Below, piece after piece: positions 37,622 through 45,538 of a stretch of 64,000 nucleotides of DNA (its first letter is position 1; each line of letters begins with the position of its first letter). The position numbers and the translations under genes were made by a program. Below the pieces are notes generated by a model. It saw nothing but the letters and a program-made list of their open reading frames with translations. It searched no databases and had not been told where the DNA came from. Where the stretch lies: contig NZ_JACHIN010000003.1 in the NCBI RefSeq assembly GCF_014203235.1, positions 362,056-426,055 on the forward strand, given 5' to 3'. The stretch comes from Nonomuraea endophytica. Its GTDB lineage: Bacteria; Actinomycetota; Actinomycetes; Streptosporangiales; Streptosporangiaceae.

Positions 37622-38185
37622 ATGACAACGACAACGCGGCAACACCCCCTCCACTGGCTCAGGAACCGCTGGCCCACCGCCCTCGCGCTGGCCATGTCCG
37701 CCCTCACCGCCGGAGGCGGCCAGTCGGACGCGGCGGTGGGCTCGCTCGCGGGCACGCTGCTGATCCTGCCGCTGCTCTACCTCGTCGTCGCCAAGCTCGG
37801 CCGCCGGGAGGCCACCTGGCCGGGGCTCGTGATCGGGCTCGCGCTCGTCGTCGGGCTGCGGCTGCTGGACGTGGTCGAGCCCGCGTTCGTCTATTCGGGG
37901 ATGGCGCTGGTCGTGCTCGTCTGGGGCGCGGTCGACGGGCAGCTCAGGAGCTCCGGGACGCTGCGGGCCCAGGCGGTGGGGATGCTGGTGTTCGGGGCGC
38001 TGGCCTTCGCCGGGCTGATCGTCGATCCGGAGATCGGGCGGTATCTGGTGGCGGCGGGGTGGTTCTTCCACGGGGTCTGGGACTTCGTGCACCTCAAGCT
38101 GGACAAGGTCGTGGCCCGCAGCTACGCCGAGTGGTGCGGGGTCGTGGACGTGGTCATCGCCGCCCAACTGGTCTTCATGCTCTAA
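37622..38185 (+). CDS. conserved hypothetical integral membrane protein
   Basis: 187 residues with five or six predicted helices, starting at ATG 37622. After a His/Arg-containing N-terminus the helices are about 40-58, 67-84, 89-104, 114-132 and 139-156. I do not recognise a named family; the segment WFFHGVWDFVHLKLDKVVAR contains three histidines in a helix end and could bind metal, but that is speculative. It stands alone, divergent from the AraC gene. Its last codons lie in a 27-bp tandem duplication. Confidence 0.75.
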   Translation: MTTTTRQHPLHWLRNRWPTALALAMSALTAGGGQSDAAVGSLAGTLLILPLLYLVVAKLGRREATWPGLVIGLALVVGLRLLDVVEPAFVYSGMALVVLVWGAVDGQLRSSGTLRAQAVGMLVFGALAFAGLIVDPEIGRYLVAAGWFFHGVWDFVHLKLDKVVARSYAEWCGVVDVVIAAQLVFML

Positions 38186-38227
38186 CGCCGGACGTTCAGG
38201 TTCATGCTCTAACGGCGGAAGTTCAGC
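38174..38227. repeat. 27-bp imperfect tandem duplication across two convergent gene ends
   Basis: Copy 1 (38174-38200) and copy 2 (38201-38227) match at 24 of 27 positions. Copy 1 holds the stop of the membrane protein; copy 2 holds the stop of the GntR gene on the other strand. Read on the minus strand, copy 1 encodes LNVRR-stop and copy 2 LNFRR-stop. Confidence 0.85.
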
Positions 38228-38937
38228 ACGAACCGGATGCGGTCGCCCTGGATGCGGCGCCGTACGAAGAGGACGGGCGCGCCGTCGGGGTCGCAGCTGA
38301 CGCCCTCGCGGACCAGCAGCGGGCTGCCGATGGCCACGCCCAGGTGCTCGGCGTCGCCGATGTCGGCGGCGGTCGCGCTGAAGGCCCGCCAGTCGTACTG
38401 CAGGGCCACGCCCAGGGAACGCACCACGTTGCCCTCCGGCGGCAGCCGGCCGGGCAGCAGGTGGCTGGGCAGCCAGTAGGTGCTGATGGCCCAGGGCTCC
38501 GACTCGATCCAGATGAGCGTGTCGATGCGGGCCACGTCGGCGGGACCGCGCCCCAGGTGGGCGGCGGCCTCGCGGTCCTCGGGCGCGTTCGCGGCGGTGG
38601 CGGTGGCGACGATGCGCTCGATGGCGCCGTCCACGCCTTCGGCGGGCAGGCCCGCGTGCATGCTGCCCAGGTCGACCCGCTGGCTGAGGGGGTCGACGTC
38701 GATGGAGACCCGGGTGACGGGGGAGCGGACGAAGGTTCCGATGCCGCGGCGGATCTCGACGGAGCCGGCCCGGTCGAGTTCCGCGATGGCCTGGCGGATC
38801 GTCAGCCGGTTGACGCCGAACTCCGTCGACAGCTCGGGCTCGCTGGGCAGGCGGGATCCGGCGGACAGGGCGCCCGAGTCGATCCGTTCCTGGAGCGTGC
38901 GGGCGAGCCGGAGGTAGACCGGGATGGAGGAACGCAT
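38209..38937 (-). CDS. GntR-family transcriptional regulator, UTRA type
   Basis: 242 residues from ATG 38937 (MRSSIPVYLRLARTLQERID); an upstream ATG at 38985 would place the start inside the operator. The winged helix (about 5-70) has GSRLPSEPELSTEFGVNRLT and the UTRA domain follows (about 90-240). It is divergent from a phosphatase-transporter-glycosidase operon with a palindromic site between them, the usual arrangement for autoregulation and repression of the operon. The inducer is probably a sugar or sugar derivative, by context. Confidence 0.9.
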   Translation of the reverse strand: MRSSIPVYLRLARTLQERIDSGALSAGSRLPSEPELSTEFGVNRLTIRQAIAELDRAGSVEIRRGIGTFVRSPVTRVSIDVDPLSQRVDLGSMHAGLPAEGVDGAIERIVATATAANAPEDREAAAHLGRGPADVARIDTLIWIESEPWAISTYWLPSHLLPGRLPPEGNVVRSLGVALQYDWRAFSATAADIGDAEHLGVAIGSPLLVREGVSCDPDGAPVLFVRRRIQGDRIRFVLNFRR

Positions 38938-38981
38938 GTTCACCAGCTTGCCATCGGCAGTATTGACCCGCGTCAACTTCA

Positions 38982-39001
38982 ACATCTAGACATCTAGATG
39001 T
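38982..39001. promoter_or_regulatory. GntR operator candidate: ACATCTAG repeat plus palindrome ACATCTAGATGT
   Basis: A 12-bp perfect palindrome (38990-39001) is preceded by an extra half-site ACATCTAG (38982-38989). TTGACC at 38963-38968 and TAGACA at 38987-38992 form a weak promoter reading right, so a bound regulator would cover the -10 and start site. The palindrome ends at the possible GTG start codon at 39000. Confidence 0.6.
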
Positions 39002-39008
39002 GTCTCTC

Positions 39009-39692
39009 ATGAACTTCCGTGAACCGCTTCCCGGGGCGTTGTTCCGCTCCGCGCAGCCGTTCGCCTCCTGCTGGCCCGGAGCGCTTGAGCAACTGCGCGG
39101 CGTGCGCTCCATCGTGGACTTCCGCGGCGCGGCCGAGCGCGTGCCCGGCGAGTGGGACCTCGTGCCCGGGTGCGCCGTGCACCACCTGCCCCTGGACGTT
39201 ACCGGGGTGATTCCTCCCATGGAGACCGCCGCCGACCTGGGCGCCTTCTACGTTCGGATGGCGGAGGGCGCGGCCGCTGTCATCGCCGAGGCGGCGGAGA
39301 TCGTCGCCTTCCGGGGGCCCGTCCTCGTGCACTGCGCGGCGGGCAAGGACCGCACCGGGCTGTTCGTGGCGCTGCTGCTGGATCTGCGGGGCGTGCCCAG
39401 GCAGGAGATCGTGGCCGACTACGTGGCGACCGCCGCGGCCCTTCCTGACATCTTCCGGGAACTGGCCTCCGGGCACGCGAGTGTCACCGCGCTGAACGAC
39501 GGCGCCGCCGGGGAGGCGGGGGTCGAGGCACTGCGTGAGCGGCTCGCCAAGATCCCGCCACCGCTGCTCCAGGCGCCCGCGGAGGCGATCACCGCCTTCC
39601 TCGACGGGATCGGGTCCCGGCACGGCGGCGCGGAGAAGTTCCTGCTGCGCTGCGGCGTCTCACCGGCGGCGATCGCGGCGATCCGTGACTGA
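39009..39692 (+). CDS. tyrosine/serine protein phosphatase-like (Y_phosphatase3 family)
   Basis: 227 residues from ATG 39009, or 230 from GTG 39000 if the mRNA is leaderless. The active-site loop VLVHCAAGKDRTGLFVAL gives the CX5R motif with the family KDRTG extension. The N-terminus NFREPLPGALFRSAQPF is typical of the group that includes PtpB/MptpB-like and TYW phosphatases. It opens an operon with a sugar-type transporter and a GH3 glycosidase, so a sugar phosphate or lipid phosphate may be its substrate. That is inference. Confidence 0.88.
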   Translation: MNFREPLPGALFRSAQPFASCWPGALEQLRGVRSIVDFRGAAERVPGEWDLVPGCAVHHLPLDVTGVIPPMETAADLGAFYVRMAEGAAAVIAEAAEIVAFRGPVLVHCAAGKDRTGLFVALLLDLRGVPRQEIVADYVATAAALPDIFRELASGHASVTALNDGAAGEAGVEALRERLAKIPPPLLQAPAEAITAFLDGIGSRHGGAEKFLLRCGVSPAAIAAIRD

Positions 39693-41013
39693 GCTGAAGG
39701 GCGGCGGAGCCGCGCGGGGTGAGCAGGAAGGCGGCGGAGCTGAGCAGGAAGGCGGCGGAGCCGCGCGGGCTGAGCGCGTCCTGGTGCGGGCGCCCCGCCG
39801 TACCATCACCGCGCTGCTCGTCACCGAACTGCTGCTCACCTTCGCCCTGGCCACCCCACTGATCGCCACCCTCAGCCTCAAGGCCAACGAGATCGACCCG
39901 GCCGCCAAGGAGAGCCTGCTCGGCGTGGTCACGGCCGTCGGCGCGCTGGCCGCGTTCCTGCTCAATCCGGTTTTCGGCCACCTGTCCGACCGCACCCGCG
40001 GCCGGTACGGCCGCCGCCGCCCGTGGATCATGGCAGGGCTGGCCGGCGGCGTGCCCGCGGCCGTGGTGATGGCCACCGCGACCGGGACCGCCCAGCTCCT
40101 GATCGGCTGGCTGCTGGCCCAGGCGTCCTACAACGCCGCGCTGGCCGCGCTCTCGGCCGTGATCGCCGACCGGGTGCCGCCCGAGCAGCAGGCGACGGTC
40201 TCGGGGCTGTTCGGCGCGGCCGGGTTCGCCGGCGTCACGCCGGGGCTGGTCCTCGTCGGCCTGCTGCCGGGCAACGTCGCCGCCCTCTTCCTCATCCCCG
40301 CCGTGGCCGGGGCGCTCGGCGGGCTCCTCGCCTGGCGCATGCTGCGCGACGACACCGTCGTGCCCGAGGCCGCGCCGGTCAACCCGCGCAGCGTGCTGTC
40401 CAGCATGGTCTTCGACCCTCGGCTCTCGCCCAGCTTCACGGTGGTCTGGGCGCAGCGCTTCCTGCTGCAGTTCGCCAACGCGCTCATCGGCACGTTCGGG
40501 CTCTTCTACCTGATGACCCGGCTGGAGATGAGCACCGCCGCGGCGGCCGCGCTGGTCTCGGCCACCGGACTGCTCTCCCTGGTGCTGAACGTGGTCGCCG
40601 CGGGCGTCTCCGGCCGGCTGGCCTCGCGTACGCAGGCGTACCGGGCCTTCATCGTCGTGGCCGGGCTGCTGCTGACCTGTTCGATGCTGGTCAAGATGGT
40701 CGCCGACACCGTCTGGCCGATCTACCTGGCCACCGGCCTGGCCGGGATCGGGCTCGGCGTCTTCTACGCCGTGGACCTCGCGCTGGTCATCCGGGTGATG
40801 CCGAGCAGCGCGGACTCGGCCCGCTATCTGGGCGTGTTCAACATCGCCAAGGCCCTGCCGCAGTCGATCGCCCCGGCCGTCGCGCCGCTGCTGCTGGCCG
40901 TGGGCAGTGACCCGGTCGCGCCGGCGGCGGACAAGAACTACTTCCTGCTCTTCTGCGGTGGCGCCGTCGCGGCCCTGATCGCCACCGCCCTGACCCCCTT
41001 GATCAGGAAATGA
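39685..41013 (+). CDS. MFS transporter, GPH/SLC45-like sugar transporter
   Basis: 442 residues from GTG 39685, overlapping the phosphatase stop by 8 nt. Twelve predicted helices; HLSDRTRGRYGRRRPWIMAG after helix 2 is the mark of the glycoside-pentoside-hexuronide and SLC45 sugar/cation symporters. The first 35 residues are a repeated GGGA-rich segment (KGGGAARGEQEGGGAEQEGG) encoded by tandem DNA repeats. The stop overlaps the glycosidase start (ATGA). It probably imports the glycoside that the next gene hydrolyses. Confidence 0.88.
   Translation: MTELKGGGAARGEQEGGGAEQEGGGAARAERVLVRAPRRTITALLVTELLLTFALATPLIATLSLKANEIDPAAKESLLGVVTAVGALAAFLLNPVFGHLSDRTRGRYGRRRPWIMAGLAGGVPAAVVMATATGTAQLLIGWLLAQASYNAALAALSAVIADRVPPEQQATVSGLFGAAGFAGVTPGLVLVGLLPGNVAALFLIPAVAGALGGLLAWRMLRDDTVVPEAAPVNPRSVLSSMVFDPRLSPSFTVVWAQRFLLQFANALIGTFGLFYLMTRLEMSTAAAAALVSATGLLSLVLNVVAAGVSGRLASRTQAYRAFIVVAGLLLTCSMLVKMVADTVWPIYLATGLAGIGLGVFYAVDLALVIRVMPSSADSARYLGVFNIAKALPQSIAPAVAPLLLAVGSDPVAPAADKNYFLLFCGGAVAALIATALTPLIRK
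39690..39772 (+). repeat. tandem TGAGC-GGCGGCGGAGC repeats at the transporter gene start
   Basis: Three imperfect copies of TGAGCAGGAAGGCGGCGGAGC, the first and third extended by CGCGCGGG. They encode the E-x-x-GGGA units of the transporter N-terminus. The second and third copies share 21 identical bases. Confidence 0.75.
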
Positions 41014-42734
41014 CGCCTTACAAGAACCCCGCGCTGCCCGTCGAGGACCGGGTCACCGATCTGCTCGGCCGGATGACCCTGGAGGAGAAGGCCGGGCTGA
41101 TGTGCCACGGCCGCATGTTCCCCGGCTCCGGCGCCGAGCTCGTCACCGAGCGGCACCTCACCCACTTCGCGATGATGCACGTGCCGTCCCCGGCCGAGAT
41201 GGCCGAGTGGAACAACACGGTCCAGGACCTGGCCGCCGGCACCCGGCTCGGCATCCCCGTCACCTTCTCCTCCGACCCGCGCCACGGCTTCACCGGCAAC
41301 CCGGCGACCGCGCACACCGGCGGCGGCTTCAGCCCCGGACCCGAGCCGATCGGCCTGGCCGCGACCGACGACCCCGAACTGGTGGAACGCTTCGCCGCGA
41401 TGGCCGGACGGGAGCTGCGCGCGGCCGGCATCCGGCTGGCCCTGCACCCGATGGCCGACCTGGCCACCGAGCCGCGCTGGGCGCGTATCAGCGGAACCTT
41501 CGGCGAGGACGCCGGGCGCGCCGCGCGCATGGTCGCCGCCTACATCCGCGGCATGCAGGGGGCCGGCGTCGCCTGCATGGTCAAGCACTTCCCGGGCGGC
41601 GGCCCGCAGGCCGCCGGTGAGGACCCGCACTTCTCGTACGGCAGGCACCAGGCCTACCCGGGCGCCAACCTCGACTACCACCTGCGCCCGTTCGCCGCCG
41701 CCTTCGCGGCCGGGGTGAGCCAGCTGATGCCGTGCTACGCCATCCCCACCGGCAGCGGCCTGGCCGAGGTCGGCGCCAACTTCAACCGCGACGTGATCAC
41801 CGGCCTGGCCCGCGAGCGGTTCGGCTTCGACGGCGTGGTCTGCACGGACTTCAACGCGCTGACCGGCTTCGAGATCCCGGGCGTGGTCTCGCTGCCGCCG
41901 CGCAACTGGGGTGTCGAGCACCTGCCGGTCCTCGACCAGCTGGCGATGATGCTGGACGCCGGAGTGGACCAGCTGGGCGGCGAGACCTGCCCCGAGCTGC
42001 TCACCGAGCTCGTCGCCTCAGGCCGCGTCCCGGAGTCCCGCCTCGACGTCTCGGTGCGCCGGCTGCTGCGCGAGAAGTTCCGCCTCGGTCTCTTCGAGAA
42101 CCCGTACGCCGACCCGGACGCGGCGACCCGGCTGGTGGGCGGCCCCGAGCACCGGAGCCTGGGCCGGGAGGCGCAGCGCCGTTCACTGGTGTGGCTGACC
42201 GGCAGCCCGCGGGCGGCGCGAACCCTGTACGTGGAGAACCTCGACCCGGACGTGGCCGCCCGCTACGGGCGGGTGGTCGAAAGGCCGGAGGACGCCGACC
42301 TGGCGGTGATCCGGCTGAGCGCGCCCTACGAGCCTCGGGAGGGGCTGCTGGAGTCCCACTTCCACGCGGGCTCGCTGGAGTTCCCGGCCGCCGAGCTCGA
42401 CCGGCTGCGCGCGGTGGCCGCGAAGGCCCCGGCGGCCTTCTGCGTCCACCTGGACCGCCCGGCCGTCCTGACCGGGCTGGTCCCCGTCGCCGACCGGATG
42501 CTCGCGGACTTCGGCGCGGCCGACGAGGTGGTGCTGGACGCGCTGCTCGGCCGGACGCCGGTGGACGGGGTGCTGCCCTTCGACCTGCCCTCGTCCATGC
42601 GGGCGGTCCGCGAGTCGCGCGAGGACGTGCCGTTCGACACCCGCGACCCGCTCTTCACCACCGGTCACCCCGGCGCGTCGGCCAGGAAGTCGAGCACCAG
42701 CGGCCCGGCCTCCTCGCGGAACTCCTCGAAGTAG
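41010..42734 (+). CDS. glycoside hydrolase family 3 enzyme (beta-glucosidase-like)
   Basis: 574 residues. N-terminal TIM-barrel domain with RMTLEEKAGLM, KHFPGGGP at 192-199, and the nucleophile D280 in GFDGVVCTDFNALTGF. The C-terminal alpha/beta sandwich (about 385-545) is shorter than in long GH3 enzymes. There is no signal peptide, so it acts on an imported glycoside. The last 24 or so residues (GHPGASARKSSTSG onward) lie over the end of the convergent hydrolase gene and look like read-through sequence, not family sequence. Third gene of the GntR-controlled operon. Confidence 0.92.
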   Translation: MTPYKNPALPVEDRVTDLLGRMTLEEKAGLMCHGRMFPGSGAELVTERHLTHFAMMHVPSPAEMAEWNNTVQDLAAGTRLGIPVTFSSDPRHGFTGNPATAHTGGGFSPGPEPIGLAATDDPELVERFAAMAGRELRAAGIRLALHPMADLATEPRWARISGTFGEDAGRAARMVAAYIRGMQGAGVACMVKHFPGGGPQAAGEDPHFSYGRHQAYPGANLDYHLRPFAAAFAAGVSQLMPCYAIPTGSGLAEVGANFNRDVITGLARERFGFDGVVCTDFNALTGFEIPGVVSLPPRNWGVEHLPVLDQLAMMLDAGVDQLGGETCPELLTELVASGRVPESRLDVSVRRLLREKFRLGLFENPYADPDAATRLVGGPEHRSLGREAQRRSLVWLTGSPRAARTLYVENLDPDVAARYGRVVERPEDADLAVIRLSAPYEPREGLLESHFHAGSLEFPAAELDRLRAVAAKAPAAFCVHLDRPAVLTGLVPVADRMLADFGAADEVVLDALLGRTPVDGVLPFDLPSSMRAVRESREDVPFDTRDPLFTTGHPGASARKSSTSGPASSRNSSK

Positions 42735-43417
42735 GCGTGCCTCGCGCCCCTGATCAGGTGCATCCTGGCCCCCGGGATGCGCTCGGTCAGCAGGGGCGCG
42801 TTGGCCGCCGGGTTGAACACGTCGTCGGTGCCGTGCACGACGAGCGTCGGCGCGGCGATGCGGGGCAGCGCGTCCCACGCGTCGTGCTGGGCACTGGCGG
42901 CCAGGTGACGGCGGCGGGCGTAGGCGGGCATGCCCGGGTCCCCGACCGTGTGGTAGGGCCCGGCGTGCCCGGCCAGCCACTCCGGCGTGTACATCAGCTC
43001 CAGCGTGTAGCGCCCGCTCCCGGGTGCGGCCAGCGCCCTGCGCACCTCCTTAGAGCGCTCCACCCCGTGGGCGCCGCCCGGCGTTGTGCACCCGAGCACC
43101 AGCGCGCGTACCCGATCGGGATGGTCGGCCGCGACCCACTGCGCGACCCGGCCGCCCATGGAGGTGCCGTAGACGGCGGCGCGCTCGACGCCGAGCTCGT
43201 CGAGCACCCGGATCACGTCGGCGGCGAATCCCCGCGTCGAGTAGGGGATGTCGGGTTTGTCGCTGTCGCCGGTGCCGAGCCAGTCGAGCGTGATCGTGGT
43301 GTGCCGGGTCTCGAAGTCCTCCCGGACGCGCTCCCACCACAGGTGCGAGTTCGACTGCCCGGCCAGCAGCACCAGGGGCTCGCCGCCGCCGCGTACCTGA
43401 TGAGCGATGTGCACCAC
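42665..43417 (-). CDS. alpha/beta hydrolase
   Basis: 250 residues. Catalytic residues are visible: nucleophile Ser in YGTSMGGRV at about 95, an Asp in VVHGTDDVFNP at about 199, and His in RGARHAYFEE at about 226. The oxyanion region is VLLAGQSNSHLWW. Likely an esterase, lactonase or C-C hydrolase; substrate unknown. The start is GTG 43417 or 43414. It lies 6 nt from the next minus-strand gene's stop and overlaps the GH3 gene by 70 nt at its own end. Confidence 0.87.
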   Translation of the reverse strand: MVHIAHQVRGGGEPLVLLAGQSNSHLWWERVREDFETRHTTITLDWLGTGDSDKPDIPYSTRGFAADVIRVLDELGVERAAVYGTSMGGRVAQWVAADHPDRVRALVLGCTTPGGAHGVERSKEVRRALAAPGSGRYTLELMYTPEWLAGHAGPYHTVGDPGMPAYARRRHLAASAQHDAWDALPRIAAPTLVVHGTDDVFNPAANAPLLTERIPGARMHLIRGARHAYFEEFREEAGPLVLDFLADAPG

Positions 43418-43423
43418 GGAACT

Positions 43424-44602
43424 CTAGCTCCTCGCCTGCGCGTCGAACCGGCGCGCCAGGACCGCCAGCAGCCCCGCGCCGGCGGCCAGCGCGGCCGAGA
43501 CCGTGATCACGCTGGACCAGCCGCCGCTCTCCCACCGCTGGGCCGCCAGCGCCCCGAACAGCGAGCTGCCCGTGTAATAGGCCAGCAGGTACAGGCCGGT
43601 CGCCTGTCCCACCCCCACGCCCACCCGCTGCGCGCGGTCCGAGACCCAGCCGCTGACCAGCGCGTGCGTGCCGAGGAAGGCGAAGGTCAGCACCGCCACC
43701 CCGGCCACGATCACGGGCAGCTGGGGCGCGGCGGTGAGCAGCGTCCCGGCCAGCAGCAGCGCCACGCCGAGCACGACCGTCACGCCCCGGCCCCGCCGCA
43801 GCGCGAGCCGTCCCGCGGCGATGGGCGCGGGCACGCCGACGGGGTAGGCGAGGAAGACCAGCGCCCCCGCCCCGCCCAGCAGGTACGGCGCCGCCTCCAG
43901 CCGGAAGGTGAGCGCGTTGCACAATCCCACAAAGGCGCCCATGGTCGCCGCCCCGACCAGGCACAACGCCACCAGCGCCGGGTCGCGCAGCGTCAGCGCG
44001 GTGTTGCGGGCCAGGCCGCGCAGGCTCGGCGTGGACCGGGTGAAGCCGCGCGAGGGCGGCAGCAGTACCCACAGGCCGGCCGCGCAGACGAGCATGATGC
44101 CGCCGACGACCAGCGTGGCGCCCTGCCAGCCCCACAGCGCGTGCACGGGGCCGGGCAGCAGCCGTCCGGCGGCGCCGCCGACGGCGGTGCCCATGACGAA
44201 GGTGGCGTTGGCGCGCAGGTGGGCCTGCGGCGGGGTCTCCTCGCGCAGGTAGGCCAGCGCGACGGCGGGCAGCCCGGCCAGCGCGATCCCCTCAAGGCCG
44301 CGCAGCACGAGCAGCGCGTGCCAGGTCGGCGCGAACGCGCTGGCGGTCCCCAGCAGCGCCGAGCCGAGCAGGGAGGCGCGCATGATGGCCACGCGGCCGG
44401 TCATGTCGGAGATCGGGCCGATGAACAGCAGTGCGAGCGCCATCGTGATCGTGGTCAGCGACAGCGCCGCCGCGGACTCGGCGGGGGAGACGCCGAAGCG
44501 GGCGGCGATTCCGGGCAGCAGGGGCTGGACGTAGTACAGGGCCAGGAAGTTCGCCAGGCCGCCGAACATCAACGCATATCTCACGCGGCGGATCACGGCC
44601 AC
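43424..44602 (-). CDS. MFS transporter, YnfM-like
   Basis: 392 residues from GTG 44602 (GTG 44596 is an alternative); the longer upstream frame covers the divergent LysR gene as a shadow. Twelve predicted helices with YALMFGGLANFLALYYVQPL, the characteristic start of the YnfM/arabinose-efflux branch, and FIGPISDMTGRVAIMRASLL. It is divergent from a LysR regulator that probably controls it. It may form an operon with the hydrolase, in which case export of a toxic ester or product is one possible role. Confidence 0.87.
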   Translation of the reverse strand: MAVIRRVRYALMFGGLANFLALYYVQPLLPGIAARFGVSPAESAAALSLTTITMALALLFIGPISDMTGRVAIMRASLLGSALLGTASAFAPTWHALLVLRGLEGIALAGLPAVALAYLREETPPQAHLRANATFVMGTAVGGAAGRLLPGPVHALWGWQGATLVVGGIMLVCAAGLWVLLPPSRGFTRSTPSLRGLARNTALTLRDPALVALCLVGAATMGAFVGLCNALTFRLEAAPYLLGGAGALVFLAYPVGVPAPIAAGRLALRRGRGVTVVLGVALLLAGTLLTAAPQLPVIVAGVAVLTFAFLGTHALVSGWVSDRAQRVGVGVGQATGLYLLAYYTGSSLFGALAAQRWESGGWSSVITVSAALAAGAGLLAVLARRFDAQARS

Positions 44603-44651
44603 GATGCTGCCCGGTCCCGGCTGATGCTCAAAATGCACTGGTTGACGCTGC

Positions 44652-44670
44652 TGATGCGGCTGGCGCATCA
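44652..44670. promoter_or_regulatory. LysR-type site TGATGCG-N5-CGCATCA between the LysR and MFS genes
   Basis: Perfect 7-bp arms (44652-44658 and 44664-44670) in the 75-bp divergent region, ending 8 nt before the LysR start codon. The pattern T-N11-A inside a dyad fits a LysR-type box. Its position just before the regulator start suits autoregulation. Confidence 0.6.
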
Positions 44671-44677
44671 TCGCTGA

Positions 44678-45538
44678 GTGGACGTGCAGACGCTGCGCTG
44701 GTTCCTGTCGCTGTGCGAGACCGAGAACATGCGCGACACCGCGGCGATGGAGCGGATCAACCAGTCGACGCTCTCGCGGGCGCTGGCCAGGCTGGAGGCC
44801 GACGTCGGGGCCGAGCTGTTCCACCGGCACGGGCGGCGGCTGGCCGTGAACCGGTTCGGCGAGATGTTCCGCGAGCACGCGGCGCGGGCGGTCGCGGAGC
44901 TGGCCGAGGCGCGCGGCCGGATCGAGGCGCTGACCGATCCGGGCACGGGCCTGATCAGGCTCGGGTTCCTGCACTCGGTGGGGCGCTGGCTGGTGCCCGA
45001 GGTGCTGCGCGACCACCGGGACCGGACGCCGGGCATCCGTTTCGAGCTGCGGCAGGGGTTCGGCCGGGAGCTCTACGCGTGGCTTCAGCAGGGCGACATC
45101 GACGCCGCCCTCGTCACGCCGCCGCCGCAGGCGCATCCGGCCCGCTGGCACGGGCTGCGCGAGCAGCAGTTGTGCATCGCGCTGCCGGTCGAGCACCCGC
45201 TGGCCGTACCGGGGCTGCGGCTGCGTGAGGTGCGGCAGGAGCCGTTCATCGCGTTCGCGCCCACGACGGACCTGCGGGGGGTCATCGACCGGCTGTGCCG
45301 GGCGGCCGGGTTCCAGCCGATGATCGCCTTCGAGAGCGAGGAGATCGCGACCGTCCGCGGCCTCATCGGCGCCGGGCTGGGCGTCGGCATCCTGCCCAGA
45401 CCGGCGGTGCTGGAGCACGACGACCCCGTCTACCTGCCGCTCGTGCCCGCCCAGCAGCGGCCCATCGGCGTCGCCTGGGACGCCCGCGCCACCCCCACAC
45501 CGGCGGTGGCGCGCTTCCTGACCACGCTGGGCGCCTAG
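44678..45538 (+). CDS. LysR-family transcriptional regulator
   Basis: 286 residues from GTG 44678. The N-terminal winged helix (MDVQTLRWFLSLCETENMRD, INQSTLSRALARLEADVGAE) and the periplasmic-binding-protein-like effector domain (about 90-286) are typical. It is divergent from the YnfM-like transporter gene and overlaps the 3' end of the peptidase gene by 4 nt. Effector unknown. Confidence 0.92.
   Translation: MDVQTLRWFLSLCETENMRDTAAMERINQSTLSRALARLEADVGAELFHRHGRRLAVNRFGEMFREHAARAVAELAEARGRIEALTDPGTGLIRLGFLHSVGRWLVPEVLRDHRDRTPGIRFELRQGFGRELYAWLQQGDIDAALVTPPPQAHPARWHGLREQQLCIALPVEHPLAVPGLRLREVRQEPFIAFAPTTDLRGVIDRLCRAAGFQPMIAFESEEIATVRGLIGAGLGVGILPRPAVLEHDDPVYLPLVPAQQRPIGVAWDARATPTPAVARFLTTLGA

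Noticed and set aside
41732..44677. 981-codon plus-strand open frame spanning the glycosidase, hydrolase and MFS genes
   Set aside because: It runs antisense to two recognised genes and is out of frame with the third; composition is shadow-like.
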